The position numbers and the translations under genes were made by a program. 64,000 nucleotides of DNA from JAJISK01 sp046759185 (GTDB lineage: Archaea; Thermoplasmatota; Thermoplasmata; RBG-16-68-12; JAJISG01). Numbering within the stretch: position 1 is the first letter of the stretch; each line of letters opens with the position of its first letter. Where the stretch lies: the NCBI GenBank assembly GCA_046759185.1, contig JBHIBO010000009.1:1-64000 (forward strand), given 5' to 3'. Shown here in pieces: positions 57,896-64,000 of the stretch. The notes beneath the pieces are model-generated. The model was not told where the DNA came from. It saw only the letters and a list, made by a program, of their open reading frames with translations, and made no database searches.

Positions 57896-58894
57896 ATGGA
57901 TCTGCGTACCGTTTGGATGGAAGGAGACGTGGTCCACCTTATCGACCAGCGCCTTCTCCCCGCGGAGTACAAAGTGTTCGAGGCCTCCGACTACAACGAC
58001 GTGGGCTTCGCCATCGCGGAGATGGTCGTGCGGGGTGCTCCGGCCATCGGGGCCACCGCTGCCTACGGGATGGCCCAGGCCTCCCTGCAAGGACGTGACT
58101 TGAAGGAGGTCGCGGCGTACTTCCGGGCCACCCGCCCCACAGCTCACGACCTCTTCTTCGCCGTGGACCACATGCTGGAGGCGGCCAAGGAGGGCCGCGA
58201 TCTCGTGGAGGCGGCGGAGGCCTACGCGGAGGACAGCCTGGCGCGATGTCGCGCCATGGGGAAGCACGGCCTCCCCCTCGTGGGGGACGGCGCAAGAGTT
58301 CTTACGCACTGCAACGCCGGCGCCCTGGCCACGGTGGGGTACGGGACGGCGTTGGCGCCCATCCGAGCCGCCATAGAGGCGGGCCGCAACGTGTTCGTCT
58401 TCGTGGATGAAACCCGACCGCGGCTGCAGGGAGCGAAGCTCACGGCCTGGGAACTGGACCGCGAGGGGATTGACCACGCCGTCATCGCGGACAACGCCGC
58501 TGGCCTCTTCATGGCCCGAGGAGACGTGGACCTCGTCATCACCGGGGCGGACCGCATCGCGGCCAATGGCGATGTGGCGAACAAGATCGGCACCTATGAG
58601 AAGGCCGTCCTCGCGAAGGAGAATGGGATACCCTTCTACGTCGCGGCGCCGGTGAGCACGTTTGATTTCTCGTTGGCCAGCGGGAACGACATCCCCATCG
58701 AGGAGCGGAACGACGAGGAGGTCCGGGAGGTGGGTGGCGAGAGCCTGACACCCCCCGGAAGCCCGGTGCGTAACCCCGCTTTCGACGTGACTCCGGCACG
58801 CTACATCTCAGGGTACATCACCGAGCGGGGGGTCCTCCGGGTCGACGATCTCCACGAGCTCAAGGACGAGGTCGTCGGGCGAAACCGTAAGTAA
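57896..58894 (+). CDS. MtnA-like sugar-phosphate isomerase (5-methylthioribose-1-phosphate isomerase family)
   Basis: 332 residues of the eIF2B-like aldose-ketose isomerase fold. It has VRGAPAIGATAAYGMA, the catalytic Cys in LTHCNAGALATVGYGTAL, DETRPRLQGAKLTAWEL, and the catalytic Asp in TGADRIAANGDVANKIGTY. This fits MtnA of methionine salvage; archaeal relatives act on ribose-1,5-bisphosphate or other methylthio-sugars, so the substrate is not fixed. No MtnB/MtnP genes are nearby. Confidence 0.9.
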   Translation: MDLRTVWMEGDVVHLIDQRLLPAEYKVFEASDYNDVGFAIAEMVVRGAPAIGATAAYGMAQASLQGRDLKEVAAYFRATRPTAHDLFFAVDHMLEAAKEGRDLVEAAEAYAEDSLARCRAMGKHGLPLVGDGARVLTHCNAGALATVGYGTALAPIRAAIEAGRNVFVFVDETRPRLQGAKLTAWELDREGIDHAVIADNAAGLFMARGDVDLVITGADRIAANGDVANKIGTYEKAVLAKENGIPFYVAAPVSTFDFSLASGNDIPIEERNDEEVREVGGESLTPPGSPVRNPAFDVTPARYISGYITERGVLRVDDLHELKDEVVGRNRK

Positions 58895-58920
58895 ACGCAT
58901 CCCCTCCGAGCCGGGATTGC

Positions 58921-59274
58921 ATGGTCCTGACCAGCAGCGCCGTGAGCCACATCTGGTTCTTGGTCAAAGACCTGGACGCCGCGATTCGCTTCTTTGGCGA
59001 CGTCCTCGGTTTCCGACTCCTGGAGGCCCGACCTAAGGCCGCCCGATTCGACGCGAACAACCTGACCATCGGCCTCTTCCAGGTGGAGGACGGCGATGGC
59101 GCATCCCCTGTAGTGACCTTTCGGATGGAGCACGGGATGGAGGGCTTCCACGCCTTCCTCCGAGAGAAGGGGGTCAAGACCAAGGCCGTAGACCTCGACT
59201 TTATTGGCAAGGTTCTGGCCGTGGAGGACCCCGACGGCCACCTGCTCTGGGTCCACGAGCCCAAGGGCGAATAG
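58921..59274 (+). CDS. VOC/glyoxalase superfamily protein
   Basis: 117 residues, a single VOC module: SHIWFLVKDLDAAIRFFGDVLG and VLAVEDPDGHLLWVHEP, with His and Glu at positions that usually hold a metal. Too generic to name a substrate; glyoxalase, dioxygenase-like or binding roles are possible. It lies 26 bases after mtnA on the same strand. Confidence 0.85.
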   Translation: MVLTSSAVSHIWFLVKDLDAAIRFFGDVLGFRLLEARPKAARFDANNLTIGLFQVEDGDGASPVVTFRMEHGMEGFHAFLREKGVKTKAVDLDFIGKVLAVEDPDGHLLWVHEPKGE

Positions 59275-59303
59275 GCTATGTAGCGCCCCTTCGATGGACG
59301 ACT

Positions 59304-60359
59304 GTGCTTCTCCATTCCACCTGGTTCGGCACCTTCCTCCTCGAGGACGGAGAGGTCGTGAAGGCCCGTTTGTACCCCAAGAGCCCCGAGGTTCTCGCGA
59401 CCAATATGCTCCGGGTGGAGGATGGCAAGGTGTTGCGGGAGGAGCGTCGGATCGTGGAGGGGATGGGGGAGTACCTCGTCACCGAGGGTCGGCTCGAGAG
59501 GCTGGGGGGAACGCGCACGAAGGAGCCCCCACCCTTCCTCAATCCCGCGGAATTTGGTTTCGACGTCGACCTCCTTCGGCGGGCCATGATCGTTCTGGGG
59601 AAGAAGCGGATGCAGCGCGCGGTTCAACCGGCGGACCACGTGATCCAGGGCATCCGAACCCTCGACGAGCTGACCCATGCCCGGGACCTCCTGATGGAAC
59701 GGCTCCGTGACTGGTACGCCCTCCACTTCCCGGAGCTAGCGCGCATGGTGGAGGCCGTCCGGTTCACGGAGCTCGTGGCCGAGCGGGGACACCGGAACGA
59801 GATGCCCCTCGAGGCGGGAGACTCCCTGGGAGCCGACATCGAGGCGAAAGATCTGCATCCCATCCAAGAGCTCGCGTCCAACCTCCGTGCCCTGCAGCGT
59901 GAGCGAACGAAGCTGGAGGGGTACCTGGAGGGGCGCATGCAGGAGGTGGCCCCCAACGTGGCCCACCTGGCAGGCCCCCTCGTCGGCGCGCGGCTTCTCG
60001 CCCTGGCCGGAGGGTTGGAGGAGCTCTCGCGGAAGCCGGCCAGCACGATCCAACTCCTGGGTGCCGAGAAGGCGATGTTTCGCCATCTGCGCAAGGGGAC
60101 GAAACCACCCAAACACGGTGTCCTCTTCCAGCACCCCTGGGTCCACTCGGCCCCCTACTGGCAACGCGGCCCCATCGCCCGTGCCCTCGCAGGGAAGATC
60201 GCCATCGCGTCCCGGGCGGACGCCTACACGGGACGATTCATTGCGGAGGATCTCAAGAAGGAGGTAGTGACGGCCGTCGAAGAGGCCAAGAGGACCCACC
60301 CGAAGCCGGCACCCCGCCGCGGGAAGAGGGGCCGCCGACGGAAGGGTTATCGCAAATAG
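59304..60359 (+). CDS. nop5: Nop5 (Nop56/58), C/D box RNP core protein
   Basis: A 351-residue scaffold of the archaeal 2'-O-methylation complex, bridging L7Ae-bound guide RNA and fibrillarin. It has a variable N-terminal domain, a coiled coil in the middle (EGYLEGRMQEVAPNVAHLAG) and the Nop domain core GAEKAMFRHL...PKHGVLFQHPWVHS. The last 25 residues are a basic tail (GKRGRRRKGYRK). The start is GTG 59304. Fibrillarin does not follow it here, contrary to the usual pair. Confidence 0.94.
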   Translation: MLLHSTWFGTFLLEDGEVVKARLYPKSPEVLATNMLRVEDGKVLREERRIVEGMGEYLVTEGRLERLGGTRTKEPPPFLNPAEFGFDVDLLRRAMIVLGKKRMQRAVQPADHVIQGIRTLDELTHARDLLMERLRDWYALHFPELARMVEAVRFTELVAERGHRNEMPLEAGDSLGADIEAKDLHPIQELASNLRALQRERTKLEGYLEGRMQEVAPNVAHLAGPLVGARLLALAGGLEELSRKPASTIQLLGAEKAMFRHLRKGTKPPKHGVLFQHPWVHSAPYWQRGPIARALAGKIAIASRADAYTGRFIAEDLKKEVVTAVEEAKRTHPKPAPRRGKRGRRRKGYRK

Positions 60360-60365
60360 GTCATC

Positions 60366-60373
60366 GCTATAAG
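60366..60373 (+). promoter_or_regulatory. TATA box of the thioredoxin gene
   Basis: GCTATAAG with its centre 26 bases before ATG 60396, an almost ideal leaderless archaeal promoter. Confidence 0.6.
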
Positions 60374-60395
60374 CCTCCTCCTCCTAGTTCCCGGC

Positions 60396-60722
60396 ATGGG
60401 TTCGAAGCCGACCGATGTCAGCGACGCCGAGCTCAAGGAACTCGTTCAATCCGGCTCCGTAGTTGTCGTGGACTTCTGGGCGCCTTGGTGCCAACCCTGC
60501 AAGTTCGTCTCTCCCGTTGTGGAGAAACTGGCCGGCCGGTACGGCGATGACATCGAATTCGTGAAAGTGAACATCGACGACAACCCAGACTCCGCCACGA
60601 GGTACCAGATCATGGGCGTGCCCACCCTCCTCTTCTTCAAGAAAGGGGACGTGGCCGAGCGCATCGTGGGCGTGGTCCCTGAGGACCGGATCGAGAGCAG
60701 CGTCCAAGAGCTCCTGGCGTAA
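60396..60722 (+). CDS. Thioredoxin
   Basis: A 108-residue thioredoxin fold protein: VVVDFWAPWCQPCKFVSPVVEKLA, VNIDDNPDSATRYQIMGVPTLLFFKKG. The active site is WCQPC rather than WCGPC, a change that may shift its redox potential. The cis-Pro is in GVPT. It could serve ArsC-like, MsrA and OsmC proteins encoded elsewhere in the window. Confidence 0.95.
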   Translation: MGSKPTDVSDAELKELVQSGSVVVVDFWAPWCQPCKFVSPVVEKLAGRYGDDIEFVKVNIDDNPDSATRYQIMGVPTLLFFKKGDVAERIVGVVPEDRIESSVQELLA

Positions 60723-60738
60723 TCAGGACCTGATGGGG

Positions 60739-62403
60739 CTACGCCTCATTCGTGTCCCGCAGTTTGCGGCGCAGCACCTTCCCCACGAGGGTGGTCGGCA
60801 GTTCGTCCCGGAACTCCAAGGTTTTCGGGACGCTCCGCTTTGCCATGTTCTTCGCCAGGTAGTCGAGGAGATCCCCGTCGGTGACCTTCCCTTCGTACCC
60901 CTCCTGCAGCTTGACGAACGCCTTCGGCACCTCGCCTGAGAACTCATCAGGGACGCCGATGACGGCCGCCTGTTCCACGGCCTCGTGCTCGAAGAGCACC
61001 TCCTCGATGTCTCGAGGGTAGACGTTCTGGCCGCCGACGATGATCATGTCTTTCTTTCGGTCCACGATGTGGAAGTAGCCGTCCTCATCCATTTTGGCGA
61101 TGTCGCCGGTGTAGAACCAGCCGTCCCGGAGGACGAGGGACGTCTCGTCGGGCCTGTTCCAATACCCCTTCATCACCTGGGGACCGCGTATGACGAGTTC
61201 GCCAATCTCGCCCAGTGGGATCTCTTGGGTACCCGTCTCGACGTCCATGATTTTCGCTTCTGTGTCGGGGATGGGAATGCCGATGGAGCCGAACCGAACC
61301 TTGGCTCGGTCGTCCATGGGGTTCGCGTGGGTGATGGGGCTGGTCTCCGTGAGCCCGTATCCCTCCACGATCATGGCCCCCGTGGCGTCCTCCCATTGGC
61401 GGGCCACCTCCTGGGGCAGCGGGGCCGCCCCGGATAAGCAGTATTGGATGGAGCGGAGATCGTACTTCCGCAGGCTCGGGTCGGAGAGGAGTGCCACGTA
61501 CATCGTGGGAACCCCCGGGAAGTGAGTGGGCCGGTGCTTCTGGATCGCCTTAAAGGTGTCCTTCTTGTGGAACTGGGGGAGGAGGATGATGGACGCGCCA
61601 TTGTGGAGGGCCACGTTCATGCAGACGGTCATTCCATACGTGTGGAAGAACGGGATGACCGCCAGGACCACACCCTGATCCCCCATGTAGCTAAGGGCGC
61701 TCCCCTGGAGGGCGTTGGACACCTGGTTGTAATGGGTCAACATGACCCCCTTGGGGGTCCCCGTCGTCCCGCCAGTGTAGAGGAGCACGGCCAGGTCTTC
61801 CCGGGGGTCGATGTCCACCGGCTCAAGGTCTCCTTCCGCGGCTTCAAGTTCATCGGGGAGACGGGTGGTGCCTGGGAACTTGCGAGGCTGGGCTTTCTTG
61901 AGGAATGCGAGTCGGGCGAGCATGCGCGGCATGTACTCGGTAACGCTCGTGAGGATGACCCGCTCCAGCGGGGAGTCCTGTCGCACATTATGGACAGGCT
62001 CGTAGACGAGATCCAGTGCGATCATGATCTTGGCGCCGCAGTCCTTGAGCTGGGCCTTGATCTCCCGCTCAACACGGGTCGGGTCGAAGGGAACGGTAAT
62101 GCCCCCCGCTTTCAGGATGCCAAAGTGGGCAATGAGGAACTGGGGGCAGTTGGGGAGGAAGAGCGCCACGCGGTCCCCCTTCTGCACGCCGAGCTGTTGG
62201 AGGCGGACGGCCATCCTGTCAGAGAGGGCGTCCAGCTCTCCGTACGTCATCTCCCGATTGAAGAAGATCGTGACCGGACGATTCGGGACACGGGCTGCCG
62301 TGTCCTGAAGGAGCTGATACAAGGGCATCTCCGGGTACTCTATGGTCTCCGGAACACCTTCTGGCCACGCGTCTACCCAAATCCGATCTTTCGCTTCCGC
62401 CAT
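60739..62403 (-). CDS. Long-chain fatty-acid-CoA ligase (AMP-forming)
   Basis: A 554-residue ANL-family adenylating enzyme with the phosphate loop LLYTGGTTGTPKGVMLTH, GYGLTETSP, YTGDIAKMDEDGYFHIVDR and a C-terminal Lys-containing core around VGKVLRRKLRD. It activates a carboxylic acid as acyl-AMP and forms acyl-CoA. A fatty acid substrate is likely, with beta-oxidation electrons able to enter the ETF encoded in this window. Confidence 0.92.
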   Translation of the reverse strand: MAEAKDRIWVDAWPEGVPETIEYPEMPLYQLLQDTAARVPNRPVTIFFNREMTYGELDALSDRMAVRLQQLGVQKGDRVALFLPNCPQFLIAHFGILKAGGITVPFDPTRVEREIKAQLKDCGAKIMIALDLVYEPVHNVRQDSPLERVILTSVTEYMPRMLARLAFLKKAQPRKFPGTTRLPDELEAAEGDLEPVDIDPREDLAVLLYTGGTTGTPKGVMLTHYNQVSNALQGSALSYMGDQGVVLAVIPFFHTYGMTVCMNVALHNGASIILLPQFHKKDTFKAIQKHRPTHFPGVPTMYVALLSDPSLRKYDLRSIQYCLSGAAPLPQEVARQWEDATGAMIVEGYGLTETSPITHANPMDDRAKVRFGSIGIPIPDTEAKIMDVETGTQEIPLGEIGELVIRGPQVMKGYWNRPDETSLVLRDGWFYTGDIAKMDEDGYFHIVDRKKDMIIVGGQNVYPRDIEEVLFEHEAVEQAAVIGVPDEFSGEVPKAFVKLQEGYEGKVTDGDLLDYLAKNMAKRSVPKTLEFRDELPTTLVGKVLRRKLRDTNEA

Positions 62404-62559
62404 GCTACTCCCCCGCGAGGCTCGATGAGCACGACGCGGCTATTAAACGGTTGCTCTGGCCTGGCTGAGTCCAAACACTCATCTGGACAACACGTCTGGG
62501 ACGATCGAGGGTGAAAGGCTGGGGCAGACCGAGGGTCGAGGGGGTGGGCAGTTCTGGCG

Positions 62560-63762
62560 ATGTTCAACAGAAACACCACACTCTTGATTCTCGGCGGCGC
62601 CCTCGTGAGCGTCCCCATTGGCCTGGTTCTCGTCTCCCTTCCGGTCTATCTCGAACGCCTCCCGATGTTCGGGACGACGCTTATTGGGTTCGTGCTGACC
62701 GTGACGGGCGTGACAGCCGTTGCGCTGATGATCCCGGTCGGGCTGATGGCCGACCGTTTCGGGCGGCGGCGCATTCTCGCACTCGGCGGCCTCGTGGCGG
62801 CCCTCGCCCTGTATCTCTTGGGCTTGGCGGACTCTGTCCTGAGCGTGCTCGTCTTCGCGGTCCTCTTCGGTGCCTCCGAGGCGTTCTTCTACTCGACCTG
62901 GAACGCCTTGCTTGCGGATGCGAGTTCGGAACGGACCCGAACGATGGTCTTCGGGGTGAGCTTCACCGCGAGCGCCATCGGAATGGCGGCTGGAACCCTC
63001 ATAGGGAGCGTGGCCGACCAAGGCATCCTGGGAGGCCTCACTCCTCAGGCTGCCTACCAGCCCCTCTTTCTCCTCCTGGGGACCCTCCTGCTCGTAGTCC
63101 CGGCAATCATACCCCTCCTGCGCTTGCCCCACAGAGGGAAGCCGACGGTACGGGGCCTCCTCCCTGCCGAATCCCGACGCGTGATAACCCGCTTTCTGGC
63201 CGCGAACATCCTCATCGGGACCGGGGCGGGCATGATTATCCCTCTCTTCTCGTTGTGGTTCTTCCGTCAGTTCGGCGTCGGCGAGACCTTCCTGGGACCC
63301 CTATTCGCTGTCTCGAGCATGGTTGCGGCCGCGGCCTTCTTGGTCGCCCCCTCCATCGCGCGACGTGCGGGCCTCATTCGGGCGGTCGTTTCCCTCCAGG
63401 TCGTGGCGACGCTCGTGCTCTTCCTCATACCGCCCGCGGCGGCCCTCGGAGCCTCGGCTCTGCTGGCGGTTTCCGTTCTCTACGTAGTCCGCAACGCTCT
63501 GATGAACATGACCTGGCCCGTTCTCACGTCCTTCCTCATGGGGGCCGTGGACGTGAACGCCCGGTCCGCCGCAAGCGCGGTGACGTCCGTGTCCTTCCGC
63601 CTCCCCTTCGCGCTGAGCGTGAGCCTAGGCGCCTACCTGTTGGATATCGACCTCGCGCTCCCCTTCTTCGTCACGGGAGTCCTCTACGCTTTGGGTACCG
63701 CGGCCTTTTGGGCGTTCTTCCGAGGCTATGAGTTGCCCGAGGGGGAGGCGGTTCCCACATGA
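62560..63762 (+). CDS. MFS transporter
   Basis: A 400-residue major facilitator protein with 12 predicted hydrophobic segments. The loop 2-3 signature is GLMADRFGRRR; the second half repeats the pattern around APSIARRAG. ATG 62560. It resembles drug or sugar efflux types, but the substrate cannot be named. It is divergent from the acyl-CoA ligase gene with 156 bases between them, which hold no other gene. Confidence 0.88.
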   Translation: MFNRNTTLLILGGALVSVPIGLVLVSLPVYLERLPMFGTTLIGFVLTVTGVTAVALMIPVGLMADRFGRRRILALGGLVAALALYLLGLADSVLSVLVFAVLFGASEAFFYSTWNALLADASSERTRTMVFGVSFTASAIGMAAGTLIGSVADQGILGGLTPQAAYQPLFLLLGTLLLVVPAIIPLLRLPHRGKPTVRGLLPAESRRVITRFLAANILIGTGAGMIIPLFSLWFFRQFGVGETFLGPLFAVSSMVAAAAFLVAPSIARRAGLIRAVVSLQVVATLVLFLIPPAAALGASALLAVSVLYVVRNALMNMTWPVLTSFLMGAVDVNARSAASAVTSVSFRLPFALSVSLGAYLLDIDLALPFFVTGVLYALGTAAFWAFFRGYELPEGEAVPT

Positions 63763-63811
63763 TCGCCGTCGAACACGACCCGTCCTCGACCGATACCGCG
63801 GAGCCTGGGGG

Positions 63812-64000
63812 CTAGTAGGGCGGATTCCGGTAGGGCTCGGGGGTCTCCGGCTTCTCCACCTCGCGCCGGAGCACCTCCATGAGCTGTTTCTGGCGGATCT
63901 TGTCGAACCCGATGTAGAAGAGAAGGAGGCCTACGATGACGGTGGCTATGGACCCCATGAGGAAGAACGCCCGTCCCACCTCGTCGCTCAGCGTGAGGGC
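63812..64000 (-). CDS. Small membrane protein, C-terminal part (partial at the window edge)
   Basis: An open minus-strand frame entering at 64000 and ending TAG at 63812-63814. The visible 62 residues have one strong hydrophobic helix (LMGSIATVIVGLLLFYIGF) followed by a cytoplasmic charged tail (KIRQKQLMEVLRREVEK) and Pro/Tyr-rich end. No family is recognised from this part. Confidence 0.65.
   Translation of the reverse strand, partial: ALTLSDEVGRAFFLMGSIATVIVGLLLFYIGFDKIRQKQLMEVLRREVEKPETPEPYRNPPY

Noticed and set aside
1..64000. CRISPR arrays, insertion sequences, rRNA genes, origin-type repeats
   Set aside because: No regularly spaced repeats, transposase motifs, rRNA segments or clusters of origin boxes were seen on either strand.

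Overview
The window is a GC-rich stretch of archaeal chromosome. Archaea-specific or archaeal/eukaryal genes are spread along it: aIF1A, Rio1, a Dim2-type KH protein, Nob1, exosome Csl4, Nop5, a METTL5-type methyltransferase, pantoate kinase, a DUF357 protein, a TPD-motif nuclease and a HTH-10 regulator. DNA gyrase A, a tricorn-factor-type M1 aminopeptidase and many leaderless promoters (TATA box about 26 bases before the start codon, several starts being TTG or GTG) suggest Thermoplasmatota. That assignment is inference; a finer placement cannot be made by eye. No rRNA, transposase, integrase or CRISPR array was seen. One tRNA (Val, CAC) is present. Nothing looks like a recent foreign island.

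Layout. 1-13.2 kb: end of gyrA, a FolC-endonuclease III fusion, CoA synthesis (coaBC, pantoate kinase), tmk, a FAH-family enzyme, PrsW-like protease, pyruvate phosphate dikinase, then the KH-rio1-aIF1A ribosome cluster, a TPD nuclease and a UPF0173 hydrolase. 13.2-20.7 kb: cis-prenyltransferase, Nob1, a THUMP-less ThiI, an E1-like enzyme, threonine dehydratase, Csl4, METTL5-like enzyme, LarC. 20.7-31.2 kb: a sulfur island. One operon runs sufC-sufS-sufU-cysM-JAMM peptidase-(Ubl/E1/rhodanese fusion)-ArsC-like, and a second, on the opposite strand, runs sufC-sufB-sufD-Rieske. A duplicated HTH/Cys regulator lies between them, and both promoters carry the same palindrome. 31.2-40 kb: C45 acyltransferase, E1 alpha/beta of a 2-oxoacid dehydrogenase, M1 aminopeptidase, and a first 2-oxoacid:ferredoxin oxidoreductase (fused gamma-alpha, plus beta). 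40.1-45.9 kb: a membrane-anchored CuA protein divergent from an HTH regulator and four tiny membrane proteins, then a FrhB-like flavoprotein, MsrA and OsmC. 46-56.3 kb: an eight-gene, tightly overlapping operon encoding korD-A-B-C, a giant HdrA, HdrBC-like subunit and EtfA-EtfB. Its first gene is a BlaI repressor fused to the KorD ferredoxin. 56.4-64 kb: tRNA-Val, small helical proteins, MtnA-like isomerase, VOC protein, Nop5, thioredoxin, acyl-CoA synthetase, MFS transporter.

The two most notable systems are these. The first is a cysteine/Fe-S operon in which a ubiquitin-like sulfur carrier, its E1 activator and a rhodanese are one polypeptide with an internal Gly-Gly, next to a JAMM protease that could release the carrier and a cysteine synthase that could use it. 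The second is the Kor-Hdr-Etf operon, which looks like an electron-confurcating or bifurcating complex linking 2-oxoglutarate oxidation, ferredoxin, ETF and a disulfide or quinone-like acceptor. It is headed by a fused Fe-S/DNA-binding protein with a palindrome directly at its own start.
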